Positions 44,994 through 55,165 are shown, counted from the stretch's first letter. The stretch is 64,000 nt of DNA from Planomicrobium stackebrandtii (GCF_030814955.1 NZ_JAUSWB010000012.1:1-64000), one strand, 5' to 3'. Numbers and translations: made by a program. Notes: generated by a model not told the origin, from the sequence alone.

Positions 44994-46157
44994 ATGACAA
45001 GCAAAGCACACGGTGGAGATTTGGTAAACAGACAGGTGACTGGCACGAAAAGAGAAAAGGCTTTAAAGAATGCAGAAACACTTTCCTCTCTATTCATTTC
45101 AGATTGGGCGATCTCGGATTTGGAACTGATTGGCATTGGCGGATTCAGCCCGTTGACTGGTTTCCTTGGACAAAAGGATTATGAAAGTGTGGTGCATACA
45201 TCACGACTCAGCAATGGCACCGTTTGGAGCGTGCCGATCACGCTGTCGGTAACGGCGGAAGAAGCAGACAGCTACGAAGTCGGCGATGAAATAGCTTTGA
45301 AAGGCGAGGACGGCGTCATTTACGGAACCCTCCAGCTGGCGGAAAAATATCCGTACGACAAACGACTGGAAGCGGAAAAAATTTACGGAACGACTGAGGA
45401 AGCGCACGCTGGCGTGAAAAAACTATATGAACGAGGCGATGTGTATCTAGCAGGGCCAATCACTTTATTAAATCGTCCCGATCACAGCGAGTTCGAGGAA
45501 TTCCATCTGGATCCGGTTGAAACGCGCCAGCTGTTCCAGGAACTTGGCTGGAAAACGATTGTCGGCTTCCAAACACGCAACCCGGTGCATCGCGCACATG
45601 AATATATTCAGAAAGCAGCATTGGAAGTGGTCGACGGCCTCTTGCTGAACCCGCTCGTGGGTGAAACGAAATCCGATGACATTTCAGCGGCAGTGCGGAT
45701 GGAAAGTTATCAAGTCATTTTAAAACATTATTATCCTGCAGACCGGGCGCGTCTGGCCATCTACCCTGCCGCAATGCGCTATGCGGGTCCAAAAGAAGCG
45801 GTTCTTCACGCCATTGTCCGCAAAAATTATGGCTGTACACATTTTATTGTCGGCCGCGATCATGCCGGTGTCGGCGATTATTACGGCACATACGAAGCGC
45901 AGGAATTCATCAGCCAGTTTAAAGATGAATTGGGCATTCAAATTTTCAAATTCGAACATTCCTTCTACTGCAATGCATGTGAAAACATGGCGACAGCTAA
46001 GACGTGCCCACATACCGCAGAAAATCATGTTCATTTAAGCGGCACGAAAGTCCGTGAATTGCTTCGCAACGGGGAAAAGCCGCCGAAGCAGTTTTCCCGT
46101 CCGGAAGTGGCCGATGTGCTCATCAAAGGCTTGCGGGAGACCGTGATCAGTAACTAA
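44994..46157 (+). CDS. sat: Sulfate adenylyltransferase (ATP sulfurylase)
   Basis: A 387-residue ATP sulfurylase that makes APS and pyrophosphate from sulfate and [15 protein letters not shown] carries the HxxH nucleotide motif, [14 protein letters not shown] is the second conserved block, and [16 protein letters not shown] holds the structural cysteines of the Sat family. The start is ATG 44994 behind TTGGAGG; a longer open frame from 44865 would read through the riboswitch terminator and is rejected. First gene under S-box control. Confidence 0.96.
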   Translation: MTSKAHGGDLVNRQVTGTKREKALKNAETLSSLFISDWAISDLELIGIGGFSPLTGFLGQKDYESVVHTSRLSNGTVWSVPITLSVTAEEADSYEVGDEIALKGEDGVIYGTLQLAEKYPYDKRLEAEKIYGTTEEAHAGVKKLYERGDVYLAGPITLLNRPDHSEFEEFHLDPVETRQLFQELGWKTIVGFQTRNPVHRAHEYIQKAALEVVDGLLLNPLVGETKSDDISAAVRMESYQVILKHYYPADRARLAIYPAAMRYAGPKEAVLHAIVRKNYGCTHFIVGRDHAGVGDYYGTYEAQEFISQFKDELGIQIFKFEHSFYCNACENMATAKTCPHTAENHVHLSGTKVRELLRNGEKPPKQFSRPEVADVLIKGLRETVISN

Positions 46158-46174
46158 TTAGAGGATGGTTGCCC

Positions 46175-47953
46175 ATGTTAGTCCAAATGATTTTTGTGCT
46201 CATTGTCATTGTCGCTATGGTCAGTGCATTGCTTTTTGAAATTGCCCGTCCGGATATGATCGTATTTTCGGCATTGGTCGTGTTGCTGCTGTCCGGGATT
46301 TTAACGACCGAAGAAGCATTGCGTGGATTTTCCAATCCCGGAATGCTGACGATTGCCTTATTGTTCATCGTTGTCGGAACCGTACAAAAGCATGGCCTGA
46401 TCGACCAGATGATGATTGGCTGGCTGAATAAAGGCAAAAGCCTGAAAGGATCCCTGTTTCGTATTTTTCTTCCGCTGCCGTTAATTTCGGCTTTTCTGAA
46501 TAACACACCCATTGTGGTGACATTGACGCCGCTATTAAAAAAATGGTGTGAAGAACGGAATATCGCGCCGTCCAAGGTGTTGATTCCTTTATCGTATGTC
46601 ACGATTTTAGGAGGCACCATCACATTGATGGGAACTTCCACCAACCTGGTGGTGCACGGCATGCTGATCGATTATGGGCTTCCAGGGTTTTCCCTGTTTC
46701 AATTGGCGATTGTCGGCATTCCAATCACCATTGTCGGCTTGATTTATTTATTTACGATTGGCAACATGCTGTTGCCCGAAAACAAGGGTTTCAGCAAGCA
46801 GGTTACTGAAGATTCTCGGAAATACATTGCTGAAATGGTAGTGGAAGAAACGTTTCCGCACACCAACCAAACGGTCGAACAAGCAAAGCTGCGGGATTTA
46901 AAAGGACTGTACTTGATTGAAATCATTCGCGATCAGACGCGGATTTCATCGGTTAGCTCTAAAACCATTATTCAGTCAGGAGACCGCCTGATTTTTACAG
47001 GACTTATTGCGACCATTGCAGATTTGCAAAAAAGAAAAGGGCTGACCTTGAAGACCGGAACTGATTTGCAGCTAGAGGATTTGAAAAACGGCAACACGCA
47101 GCTGGCGGAAGCGGTTGTTTCCCATGAATCTTCGCTGCTGTCGAAAACTATCAAACAATCTCAATTCCGTTCACGCTATGATGCAGGCGTCATGGCAGTC
47201 CATCGAAACAACGAACGCATCAAAAGCAAAGTTGGCGATATCATCCTGCGTCCGGGCGATACCCTGCTGCTGCTCGCTGGAACCGGATTTGTGGAAAAGT
47301 ACCAGCAATCCAATGACTTTTATGTAGTATCTTCTATGAAGACTCCCAAATCCTTAGAGGAAAGCCGCTTTGTCGGCTGGTTTTCCTTGCTGGTGTTATT
47401 GGGAGCCATCGCTCTCGTCATTGTCGGCTGGCTGACGATGTTCAAAGCCATGGCATTAGCGGTACTGATTTTGCTGGTGACCAAGTCGGTTTCTATGGAC
47501 GATGCAAAAAATGATGTGCAGTTTAATGTCCTGCTGCTGATTGCCAGCGCGTTTGGTGTAGGTGCTGCAATGACTAAAACCGGTCTGGCGCAATGGGCGG
47601 CGGACGGGCTGTTGGCAGTTGGACAGCCGTTCGGACTGCTGGCGATCCTCATTTTAATTTATTTATTGACCAGCATTTTTACAGAATTGATCACCAATAG
47701 TGCTGCGGCAGTCCTGATGATCCCGATCGGCATTGAAATGGCCAGCAACCTGCAGCTTGATCCAATGGGTTTTGCCGTCATTATCACCATTGCAGCATCA
47801 GCCAGCTTTATTACACCCATCGGCTATCAGACCAACTTGATCGTCTACGGACCTGGCGGCTATAAATTCATGGATTATGTCAAAGTAGGCACACCGCTCA
47901 GCATTCTGGTTATGTCGGTAACCATCGGAATCGTTTACTATTACTGGTTTTAG
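46175..47953 (+). CDS. SLC13/DASS family transporter with TrkA-C domains, probable sulfate permease
   Basis: A 592-residue membrane protein. Two sets of hydrophobic segments flank two cytosolic TrkA-C (RCK_C) domains (about residues 205-375). [17 protein letters not shown] and TSTNLVVHG in the first half, and [17 protein letters not shown] with [17 protein letters not shown] in the second, are the paired SNT/SNS-type motifs of the family. The place between sat and cysC, under the S-box, argues for sulfate uptake in place of the CysP permease of B. subtilis. The start is ATG 46175; TTG 46169 is also possible. Confidence 0.87.
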   Translation: MLVQMIFVLIVIVAMVSALLFEIARPDMIVFSALVVLLLSGILTTEEALRGFSNPGMLTIALLFIVVGTVQKHGLIDQMMIGWLNKGKSLKGSLFRIFLPLPLISAFLNNTPIVVTLTPLLKKWCEERNIAPSKVLIPLSYVTILGGTITLMGTSTNLVVHGMLIDYGLPGFSLFQLAIVGIPITIVGLIYLFTIGNMLLPENKGFSKQVTEDSRKYIAEMVVEETFPHTNQTVEQAKLRDLKGLYLIEIIRDQTRISSVSSKTIIQSGDRLIFTGLIATIADLQKRKGLTLKTGTDLQLEDLKNGNTQLAEAVVSHESSLLSKTIKQSQFRSRYDAGVMAVHRNNERIKSKVGDIILRPGDTLLLLAGTGFVEKYQQSNDFYVVSSMKTPKSLEESRFVGWFSLLVLLGAIALVIVGWLTMFKAMALAVLILLVTKSVSMDDAKNDVQFNVLLLIASAFGVGAAMTKTGLAQWAADGLLAVGQPFGLLAILILIYLLTSIFTELITNSAAAVLMIPIGIEMASNLQLDPMGFAVIITIAASASFITPIGYQTNLIVYGPGGYKFMDYVKVGTPLSILVMSVTIGIVYYYWF

Positions 47954-47964
47954 GAGGAGAAAAA

Positions 47965-48567
47965 ATGAGCAAATCAACCAACATCGTCTGGCATGAATCG
48001 AGTGTCACGAAACAGGATAGACAGAAATTGAATAATCACAAAAGCGGAGTCTTGTGGTTCACCGGATTATCAGGATCAGGGAAATCGACGGTTTCCGTAG
48101 CCTTGGAAAAAGAAATCCACTCACTTGGAATCCGTACGTATCTATTGGATGGCGACAATGTCCGCCACGGTTTGAATAAAAACCTGGGATTCAGCCCGGA
48201 AGACCGTACGGAAAATATCCGCCGAATCGGTGAAGTCGGCAAGCTGATGAGTGATGCAGGTGTGTTGACCTTATCCGCGTTCATTTCCCCATATCAGGAA
48301 GATCGCGATCAAGTTCGCGCTTTGCTTGAAGAAGGCGAATTTATCGAAGTTTATGTGAAGTGCAGTGTCGATACCTGCGAAACACGAGATCCGAAAGGGC
48401 TTTACAAAAAAGCCAGATTTGGTGAAATCAAAGGCTTTACAGGAATTGACGCACCGTACGAAGAACCGGTAAATCCCGAAATTATTATTGAAACCGACAA
48501 GCAGAGTTTGGAAGAGTCGGTACAAGTGATTATTGAGTATTTAAAGAAAACTGGCTACCTGGGCTAA
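47965..48567 (+). CDS. cysC: Adenylyl-sulfate kinase
   Basis: A 200-residue APS kinase that phosphorylates APS to PAPS. Walker [10 protein letters not shown] lies at residues 34-42, [20 protein letters not shown] binds APS, and [20 protein letters not shown] is the family lid block. AGGAGG precedes the ATG. The stop codon overlaps the cysQ start (TAATG). Confidence 0.95.
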   Translation: MSKSTNIVWHESSVTKQDRQKLNNHKSGVLWFTGLSGSGKSTVSVALEKEIHSLGIRTYLLDGDNVRHGLNKNLGFSPEDRTENIRRIGEVGKLMSDAGVLTLSAFISPYQEDRDQVRALLEEGEFIEVYVKCSVDTCETRDPKGLYKKARFGEIKGFTGIDAPYEEPVNPEIIIETDKQSLEESVQVIIEYLKKTGYLG

Positions 48568-49379
48568 TGGAAAAAAGTATTGATCCCCTAATCTTGCTTG
48601 AAATCAGCCTGTCTGCAGGCAAAGAAATTATGGCAGTTTACGGAAAAGAACTGGCAATCGAGACAAAAGCGGACGAGTCGCCGCTGACAATTGCCGATCA
48701 ACGGTCGCATCAAGCGATCGAATTCGGGCTACAGAGGGCCTTTCCCGATATTCCGGTCCTGAGTGAAGAAGGCAGTGAAATCCCTTATAAAGAACGAAAA
48801 ACGTGGAAGCGGTTTTGGCTGGTGGATCCGCTTGATGGCACGAAGGAATTTATTAAACAGAACGGCGAGTTTACCGTCAATATTGCTTTAATAGAAGATA
48901 ACTATCCGGTACTTGGTGCCATTTACGTACCGGCCACCGATGTTTTTTATTATAGTGAAGAAAACGGCGGTGCTTACAAAATAGCAGAAGCTTCAAAAGC
49001 GAAGTTCAAAAATGCTGAGGCATTACGTGAAAAAAGTACATCGCTGTCTGTCAGGAAGGCTTCAGAAAAAATCACTGTTGTGACGAGCCGCTCCCATATG
49101 TCAGCTGAAACCGAAGACTTTATTGAAGCTTTGCAAGGCGGCAATCCGGTCGAAAGCGTATCGGCCGGCAGTTCGCTGAAGTTCTGTCTGGTAGCGGAAG
49201 GAAAGGCCGATTATTATCCCCGCTTTGCGCCGACAATGGAGTGGGACACGGCCGCTGGGCAGGCAATTGTCGAAGCAGCAGGCGGTACGGTGCGATCCGC
49301 CAAAGATCAAAGCCGATTTTCCTATAACCAGGAAAGCCTAACGAATGAATGGTTTTTGGCAGCCGGATGGAATGAATAG
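48567..49379 (+). CDS. cysQ: 3'(2'),5'-bisphosphate nucleotidase CysQ
   Basis: A 270-residue inositol-monophosphatase-fold enzyme that removes the 3' phosphate of PAP (and may act on PAPS). The metal-binding motifs are complete: VLSEEGSE, WLVDPLDGTKEFI and, near the C-terminus, TMEWDTAAGQAIVEAAGG. It is coupled to cysC by a one-base overlap and ends the first S-box operon. Its job here would be clearing PAP made when PAPS is used. Confidence 0.92.
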   Translation: MEKSIDPLILLEISLSAGKEIMAVYGKELAIETKADESPLTIADQRSHQAIEFGLQRAFPDIPVLSEEGSEIPYKERKTWKRFWLVDPLDGTKEFIKQNGEFTVNIALIEDNYPVLGAIYVPATDVFYYSEENGGAYKIAEASKAKFKNAEALREKSTSLSVRKASEKITVVTSRSHMSAETEDFIEALQGGNPVESVSAGSSLKFCLVAEGKADYYPRFAPTMEWDTAAGQAIVEAAGGTVRSAKDQSRFSYNQESLTNEWFLAAGWNE

Positions 49380-49449
49380 TTTAGTGAATAAAGAAAGCGT
49401 AAATTAATGGAAACGAGTATTGTAAGTAAATGATATTTTCAGAATTTTA

Positions 49450-49478
49450 TTGACAGGTATCTTCTATTGCTATAGTAT
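49450..49478 (+). promoter_or_regulatory. Sigma-A promoter of the cysH operon
   Basis: TTGACA (49450-49455) is followed by TATAGT (49471-49476, 15-base spacer) and TAGTAT (49473-49478, 17-base spacer); either could serve as -10. The S-box starts about 40 bases downstream. Confidence 0.65.
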
Positions 49479-49516
49479 TTATACAAATATTAAAACCTAG
49501 TAATCTTATAAGGTAT

Positions 49517-49701
49517 TTCTTATCGTGAGAGGTGGAGGGACTGGCCCTTTGAAGCCTCGGCAACAGCTTTGGTCATTGACCGGGGATCATGTGCCAATTC
49601 CAGCAGGTCCCAATCGGATCTGGAAGATAAGAAGACAGGCAGACGCAAATGCGCATTAGATCCCTCTCTTCTTGTTTTATATGGAAGAGAGGGATTTTTA
49701 T
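49517..49701 (+). ncRNA. SAM-I (S-box) riboswitch with terminator, cysH operon
   Basis: P1 is TTCTTATC (49517-49524) with GATAAGAA (49626-49633). The core GGTGGAGGGACTGGCCC and GAAGCCTCGGCAAC are conserved, and the P3 arm is long. The terminator is ATCCCTCTCTTC (49660-49671) with GAAGAGAGGGAT (49684-49695) and a T run. Confidence 0.96.
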
Positions 49702-49800
49702 TTAGATTTAGTTGCAGAGATTCCGCAGGTTAGCTTCGATCTCGACTCTTCTTTGGCAGGAGAGAAGAAAAAATTCATATTTTAAAAGGAGGAAGATAGG

Positions 49801-50514
49801 ATGAGCCAAGCAGTTTCGTACGAGCAATTTACTGGGGATCCATTCAAGGATCTTGCACCAACCGATCTCTTGAAAGGTGCTGCTGATATTCTGCAATGGG
49901 CCTACGATTCCTACGGGGAAGATGTTGTGTATGCCTGCAGCTTCGGAGCCGAAGGCATGGTATTGATTGATCTGATATCCAAAGTGAAGAGCGATGCGGA
50001 AGTGGTGTTCTTGGATACGGACGTCCACTTCGACCAAACCTATGAACTGATCGAACGCGTCAAAAAACGCTATCCAAACATGAATATCCGGATGAAAAAA
50101 CCGGAATTGACTTTGCAGGAGCAAGCCAGCCAATTCGGCGATGAACTATGGAACAGCCAGCCGGATAAATGCTGCGACATCCGCAAAGTCAAACCGCTCG
50201 AACAAACACTTTCCGGTGCGCAGGCCTGGATTTCCGGTTTGAGAAGAGAGCAGTCGGCCAGCCGCAGCAAAACGGATTTCATCAACAAGGACAACCGGTT
50301 CAAATCGGTGAAGATTTGCCCGCTGATCCACTGGACGTGGGACGATGTTTGGCAGTATATCCAATTGAACGGACTTGAATACAATATTTTGCACGACGAA
50401 GGCTATCCGAGCATCGGCTGCAAGCATTGCTCGTTCGCAGTGACGACTGATGGAGACAGCCGCGACGGAAGATGGAAAGGCTTTGCGAAAACGGAATGTG
50501 GCCTGCATACATAA
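49801..50514 (+). CDS. cysH: APS/PAPS reductase CysH with [4Fe-4S] motif
   Basis: A 237-residue reductase giving sulfite and AMP (or PAP) with thioredoxin. The paired cysteines C124-C125 (KCCDIRK) and C207/C210 (GCKHC) are the four ligands of the iron-sulfur cluster that marks APS-using enzymes, and the C-terminal ECGLH holds the catalytic cysteine. In B. subtilis the homologue accepts both APS and PAPS. First gene of the second S-box operon; GGAGGAAG precedes the ATG. Confidence 0.95.
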   Translation: MSQAVSYEQFTGDPFKDLAPTDLLKGAADILQWAYDSYGEDVVYACSFGAEGMVLIDLISKVKSDAEVVFLDTDVHFDQTYELIERVKKRYPNMNIRMKKPELTLQEQASQFGDELWNSQPDKCCDIRKVKPLEQTLSGAQAWISGLRREQSASRSKTDFINKDNRFKSVKICPLIHWTWDDVWQYIQLNGLEYNILHDEGYPSIGCKHCSFAVTTDGDSRDGRWKGFAKTECGLHT

Positions 50515-50598
50515 CTGGGCCGGCAAAGATGTATATTAACGATCAGAAAATGGGGCAATCATCAGTTCTCTGGTTGAAAAAAGGAGTCTAGGAAGCTT

Positions 50599-51375
50599 AT
50601 GAAAAAAGTTTATTTAGTTGGTGCAGGTCCAGGCGACCTTGATTTGATTACAGTGAAAGGGCTGAAAGCCATTCAAAAGGCTGATGTCATCCTTTATGAT
50701 CGCTTAATAAACCAGGACTTGCTGGACGAAGCGAAAGAAAATGCGCAACTGATTTATTGCGGCAAGAGACCTGACAACCATTCGTTGAAACAGCAAGAGA
50801 TCAATGAACTGCTGTGCCGGTTTGCGTTGCAGGGCAAGACGGTGACACGCCTGAAAGGCGGCGACCCTTTTGTTTTTGGAAGAGGAGGAGAAGAAGCGGA
50901 AGCATTGGTCGACCACAACATTCCATTTGAAATTGTGCCGGGCATTACAGCCGGCATTGCAGCGCCTGCCTATGCCGGAATTCCAGTGACCCACCGCGAT
51001 TACAGTGCATCCGTGGCATTTATTTCCGGAGTCAGCAAAGTGGGCGTTGATCAGGATGAATATTGGGAGCATGTCGTTAAAAGCATGGATACGCTGTGCA
51101 TCTATATGGGTGTCAGCAAACTTCCGGAAATCTGTAGCCGATTGCTGCGCCATGGTCTGAAGCCGTCGACGCCGATTGCCTTGATTGAATGGGGCACAAC
51201 GGAACGGCAGCGGACAGTGACGGGAACCCTTGAGGATATTATTCAAAATGCAAAAGGTTTCGAAAATCCTTCGATGATTGTGGTGGGAGAAGTAGTCCGT
51301 CTGAGAGACAAATTGCAATGGTATGAGCAGCTGCAGGACGAAAAGCAATTTCAGCTTGCCGCCCATGTAGGATGA
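50599..51375 (+). CDS. sumT: Uroporphyrinogen-III C-methyltransferase
   Basis: A 258-residue SAM-dependent methyltransferase (CobA/SumT) that methylates uroporphyrinogen III at C2 and C7 to precorrin-2. VYLVGAGPGDLDLITVKG, RLKGGDPFVFGRGGEEAE and VPGITAGIAAPAYAGIPVTHR are the three SAM-binding blocks. It lies 84 bases after cysH in the same operon and supplies the siroheme needed by CysI. Confidence 0.95.
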   Translation: MKKVYLVGAGPGDLDLITVKGLKAIQKADVILYDRLINQDLLDEAKENAQLIYCGKRPDNHSLKQQEINELLCRFALQGKTVTRLKGGDPFVFGRGGEEAEALVDHNIPFEIVPGITAGIAAPAYAGIPVTHRDYSASVAFISGVSKVGVDQDEYWEHVVKSMDTLCIYMGVSKLPEICSRLLRHGLKPSTPIALIEWGTTERQRTVTGTLEDIIQNAKGFENPSMIVVGEVVRLRDKLQWYEQLQDEKQFQLAAHVG

Positions 51376-51387
51376 GGAGATGGTGAT

Positions 51388-52140
51388 ATGCAGGCTGTAT
51401 TATATGTAAGCCACGGGAGCCGAGTCAAAGAAACACGCCAGGAAGCGATGGCATTTATGGAGCAGGTACACCAAAAAGTGGATGTGGCTCTTCATGAAAC
51501 TTGCTTTTTGGAGTTGGTCAGTCCGGATATTGGCGAAGGGATCGACAGCCTTGCCGAGCAGGGCGCTACCGCAATTGCGGTTGTACCGGTATTGCTGCTG
51601 AGCGCTGGACATTATTACGAAGACATTCCGGATGAAGTTAAAAAATCGGTGTTGCGTTATCCGGATATCCGATTTACTTACGGAAAGCCACTTGGTGTCC
51701 AGGATCGCCTCGTAGAAATTCTAGCCGAGCGCCTGCAGGAAACTGGAGTTGAACGATTGCCTGAAGCGGAAATTCTGCTGGTCGGACGTGGTGGGAAAAG
51801 TTCGGAAATCACCCGCTCGGTCGAAGGAATTGCTGCGAAACTGGCAGTGAAAGTCAAGGTGCCAAAAATCGATGTTTGTTATTTGGCTGCCAGCGCTCCG
51901 TCATTTGATGAAGGATTGCAAGCTTCGATCAATAGCGGCAGCAAGCAGATTTTCGTTGTTCCTTATCTATGGTTCACAGGACTCTTGGTCAAATCAATGC
52001 AGAAGAAAATTAACAGTTTGTCTACCAAAGAACAGCAAATTATATTATGCGGATATTTAGGCGATCATCCATCGATGGTGGATGCCCTCGCTGAACGTGT
52101 CCATGAAGCGCTGCAAAACAAACAGCAGCCGGTATGGTGA
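51388..52140 (+). CDS. sirB: Sirohydrochlorin ferrochelatase
   Basis: A 250-residue CbiX-type chelatase that inserts iron into sirohydrochlorin (YlnE type). Two homologous halves are visible: VLYVSHGSRVKETRQEA with the catalytic histidine and VVPVLLLSAGHYYEDIP with the second in the first half, then ILLVGRGGKSSEITR and VVPYLWFTGLLVKSMQ in the second, where the histidines are replaced, as in SirB of Bacillus. It starts 12 bases after sumT. Confidence 0.9.
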   Translation: MQAVLYVSHGSRVKETRQEAMAFMEQVHQKVDVALHETCFLELVSPDIGEGIDSLAEQGATAIAVVPVLLLSAGHYYEDIPDEVKKSVLRYPDIRFTYGKPLGVQDRLVEILAERLQETGVERLPEAEILLVGRGGKSSEITRSVEGIAAKLAVKVKVPKIDVCYLAASAPSFDEGLQASINSGSKQIFVVPYLWFTGLLVKSMQKKINSLSTKEQQIILCGYLGDHPSMVDALAERVHEALQNKQQPVW

Positions 52141-52162
52141 AAGATAGAAGGAGAGATTGGAT

Positions 52163-52972
52163 ATGAATGGATTGGCCGGAAAGAAAATAGGTGTGGCAGC
52201 AGTCCGTGCCGCAAAAGAAATCAGTGTGCTGATTGAAAAGCAGTCAGGCACGCCTGTCATTCTTCCAATTCAGGGAAGGCAGCGGTTAAACGAAGACATC
52301 AGTGCACAGAACATCACGGACTTTTTAGCTGAAGATTTCGACTGGGCCATCTTCACGACCGGCATCGGAGCGAGAACATTAACAGATTCCGCGGAAGGCA
52401 TCGGCCTTCAATCGCGTTACATCGACAAGTTGAAAGAAACTCAGTTAGCTGTCCGCGGCAGCAAAACGATGAAATGGATTAAAGAACATGGCTTAAACCC
52501 GGTTCACGTTTCAGAAGACGGAACAATGGACAATCTATTAACAGCTTTAGATGAAGAATATAAAGGCAAAAGCCCGCAGCGAATCTTTTTACAGGCTTAC
52601 GATTTGGATGACCATAAGTTGAAGGAAATACTGGAGGAATATGGACATTCGGTTTACCTGTCCCGGCCGTATTCCTATGAAAAACCGGATGCCCTCGTAG
52701 TGGAGCAGTTGAAACAATCCATCATCGAACAGTCTTTGGACGCCATTGTGTTTACCAGCAAAACTCAGGTCAAGAACATTTTTGCGGAACCGAATCAAGG
52801 AAAACAGCTGGTCGCAGCTTTCAACGACCGGGTTCTGGCAGTAGCGGTTGGCAAAGTCACGGCCAAAGAGCTGGAAAGCAATGGCATCCATCATGTGCTG
52901 CAGCCAGAACACCAAAAAATGGGTGCCATGATCGTGGCAATCGATCATCACTACCGCCGACAGAATGTATAG
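52163..52972 (+). CDS. hemD: Uroporphyrinogen-III synthase
   Basis: A 269-residue HEM4-fold protein that closes and isomerises hydroxymethylbilane to uroporphyrinogen III, the substrate of SumT. Two lobes are visible: IGVAAVRAAKEISVLIEKQ with DWAIFTTGIGARTL, and RIFLQAYDLDDHKLKEIL with DAIVFTSKTQVKNIF and AVGKVTAKELE. The start is ATG 52163 with AGAAGGAG upstream. hemD normally belongs to the hem operon; here it is fused by position to the siroheme genes. It may be a pathway-dedicated second copy. Confidence 0.82.
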   Translation: MNGLAGKKIGVAAVRAAKEISVLIEKQSGTPVILPIQGRQRLNEDISAQNITDFLAEDFDWAIFTTGIGARTLTDSAEGIGLQSRYIDKLKETQLAVRGSKTMKWIKEHGLNPVHVSEDGTMDNLLTALDEEYKGKSPQRIFLQAYDLDDHKLKEILEEYGHSVYLSRPYSYEKPDALVVEQLKQSIIEQSLDAIVFTSKTQVKNIFAEPNQGKQLVAAFNDRVLAVAVGKVTAKELESNGIHHVLQPEHQKMGAMIVAIDHHYRRQNV

Positions 52973-53121
52973 ATGCTGTTTTAGAGGATGAAGATAAATA
53001 AGTGAGTTGTGGTGATATTTCGCAAAACAGCTGCGCTTTCGGATCCGCAGTAACTTCTTCTATCCTACTGAAAAATTTATTTAATAAAAACTATAAAAAA
53101 CTAATTTTGAGGTGAACCAAT

Positions 53122-54960
53122 TTGCAATTGCAGACAATGAACAGTCCGTTTGACCAGGAGCAGGTAGAGCTTATTAATCGCTTATTGCCATTGCTGACAG
53201 ACAACCAGAAAATTTGGCTGAACGGCTATTTGGCCGGATCGCAGTCAGCATCCACAGTCGCTGTACAGGAACAACCTGGATTGGAGTGGTATGCGGAGCA
53301 AGGTACTGCGCCAGTTGCTACGCGCGAAATCACCATTTTGGTCGGTTCCCACACAGGCAACTGCGAATCGGTTGCCAAAGGAGTTTCGAAAAAACTGCAG
53401 GACAAAGACTACCAGGTCAAGCTCCTGCCAATGGACGAGTTTAAACCGAAGGACTTGAAAAAAGTCGAAGATTTGCTGGTCATCACGAGTACGCATGGGG
53501 ACGGCCATCCGCCGGATAATGCCCTTGCCCTCTATGATTTCCTGCACAGCAAACGGGCGCCGCAGCTTGATGATGTCCGGTTTTCTGTTTTGTCTCTTGG
53601 CGACAGCTCGTATGAATTTTTCTGCCAGACCGGCAAAGACTTCGACAAGCGCCTTGAAGAATTGGGTGCCAAACGCATCCATCCGCGTGTGGATGCCGAT
53701 TTGGATTTTGAAGAACTGGCAGGAGAATGGTTTGACGGGGTTTTCAGTGTCTTGAATAAAGAAAGAGAAACAGATCGTCCAGGAGCTGCTGCAGCGCCTG
53801 GTAGTCAGCAAGCTGCATCTGACAGCCAGCCGGCATATTCCCGCAGCAATCCGTTCAACGCGGAAGTTCTGGGAAATATCAATTTGAATGGACGCGGATC
53901 GAATAAAGAAACCCGCCACCTCGAACTTGATCTCGAAGGATCCGGCCTCCAATATGAGCCGGGAGACAGCTTGGGGATTGTTCCAGAAAACGAAGTTCAG
54001 CTTGTTGATCAATTGATTGCTGCGGCAGGATGGAATCCGGATGAACCGGTCTCCATCAATAAGCAAGGCGACACCCGTTCACTGCGCGACGCATTGATTT
54101 CGACGTTTGAAATCACCACCTTATCGAAACCGCTGCTTGAAAAAGCGGCAGCTTTTGCGAACGGTGATGCACTAGCCAATTTATTGGAACCAGAAAACAA
54201 AGAACAGCTGCAGGCTTATATCTATGGAAGAGACTTGATCGACTTGACGGAAGATTTTGGTCCGTGGCAAGTGCCTGTAGCTGAATTCATTAAAATACTG
54301 CGCAAAATACCGGTTCGCCTGTATTCGATTGCCAGCAGCTCGAAAGCAAACCCGGATGAAGTTCATTTGACGGTTGGAGCTTTGCGTTATGAAGCAAACG
54401 GGCGCAAGCGGACGGGCGTCTGCTCGACACAATGTGCAGAGCGCTCTGACATCGGTGCGACTTTGCCGGTGTTCATCCAAAGCAACAATAATTTCCGATT
54501 GCCTGACAATCCGGAAACACCGATTATCATGATCGGCGCCGGAACAGGCGTAGCGCCTTATCGGGCGTTCATGGAAGAGCGGGAAGAAACGGATGCTCAG
54601 GGAGACTCATGGCTGTTTTTCGGTGAACAGCATTTCGTCACCGATTTCCTTTACCAGACCGAGTGGCAGCGCTGGCTCAAGGATGGAGTTTTGACGAAAA
54701 TGGACGTTGCTTTTTCCCGAGATACTAAAGAAAAAGTTTATGTCCAGCATCGTCTGCTTGAGAAGAGCCAGGAATTGTATCAATGGCTGGAAGCTGGAGC
54801 GAATGTCTACGTTTGCGGCGATGAAAAATACATGGCCAAAGATGTCCATGCCACGCTTGCCATTATTCTGGAACAAGAAGGCAATATGAGCCCGGAACAA
54901 GCGGAAGAGTATTTAACATCAATGCGCAGCGACAAGCGTTATTTGCGGGATGTGTATTAA
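53122..54960 (+). CDS. cysJ: Assimilatory NADPH sulfite reductase flavoprotein subunit
   Basis: A 612-residue diflavin reductase passing electrons from NADPH through FAD and FMN to CysI. An N-terminal flavodoxin domain (ILVGSHTGNCESVAKGV at about residues 71-87), a FAD domain (RLYSIASSSKANPDEVHLTV) and a NADPH domain (IMIGAGTGVAPYRAFMEER, VYVCGDEKYMAKDV) follow in order. The TTG start at 53122 sits seven bases after GAGGTG and gives an N-terminus (MQLQTMNSPF) that I recall as near-identical to B. subtilis CysJ. It lies 149 bases after hemD with no visible terminator. Confidence 0.95.
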   Translation: MQLQTMNSPFDQEQVELINRLLPLLTDNQKIWLNGYLAGSQSASTVAVQEQPGLEWYAEQGTAPVATREITILVGSHTGNCESVAKGVSKKLQDKDYQVKLLPMDEFKPKDLKKVEDLLVITSTHGDGHPPDNALALYDFLHSKRAPQLDDVRFSVLSLGDSSYEFFCQTGKDFDKRLEELGAKRIHPRVDADLDFEELAGEWFDGVFSVLNKERETDRPGAAAAPGSQQAASDSQPAYSRSNPFNAEVLGNINLNGRGSNKETRHLELDLEGSGLQYEPGDSLGIVPENEVQLVDQLIAAAGWNPDEPVSINKQGDTRSLRDALISTFEITTLSKPLLEKAAAFANGDALANLLEPENKEQLQAYIYGRDLIDLTEDFGPWQVPVAEFIKILRKIPVRLYSIASSSKANPDEVHLTVGALRYEANGRKRTGVCSTQCAERSDIGATLPVFIQSNNNFRLPDNPETPIIMIGAGTGVAPYRAFMEEREETDAQGDSWLFFGEQHFVTDFLYQTEWQRWLKDGVLTKMDVAFSRDTKEKVYVQHRLLEKSQELYQWLEAGANVYVCGDEKYMAKDVHATLAIILEQEGNMSPEQAEEYLTSMRSDKRYLRDVY

Positions 54961-55033
54961 GAAGGTATACATGAGTAACCAGCAATTAGTTTTTCGATGT
55001 TCTTAACTGCACGATTTATGAAAGAAGGAGTGT

Positions 55034-55131
55034 AGGGAGGCGACTCCTGCGGGGGCAGCACGAACTGGAGCCACTGGACTGAGCGCAGCGAGGGAAGCGG
55101 CGGAAGTCGTGCCCGCGGAAAGCGTCCTCCC
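55034..55131. repeat. GC-rich intergenic palindromic repeat between cysJ and cysI
   Basis: GGGAGGCGACTCCTGCGG and CCGCGGAAAGCGTCCTCCC are imperfect arms, with GGCAGCACGA/TCGTGCCC further inside and a GC-rich loop. The wording matches a short interspersed repeat I know from many Bacillus, Geobacillus and Planococcaceae genomes. It can fold as RNA in the cysJ-cysI transcript and could tune cysI expression or read-through. Confidence 0.65.
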
Positions 55132-55165
55132 GAAGCGAGTTCTTTAACAACGAAAGGAGCTTACC

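Noticed and set aside
50704..51366. Long minus-strand ORF inside sumT
   Set aside because: It is the antisense frame of a well-supported methyltransferase with no start signal.
55018..55150. Repeat between cysJ and cysI as a CRISPR or riboswitch
   Set aside because: There is only one unit with no spacers, and the sequence matches an interspersed palindrome rather than any known aptamer core.
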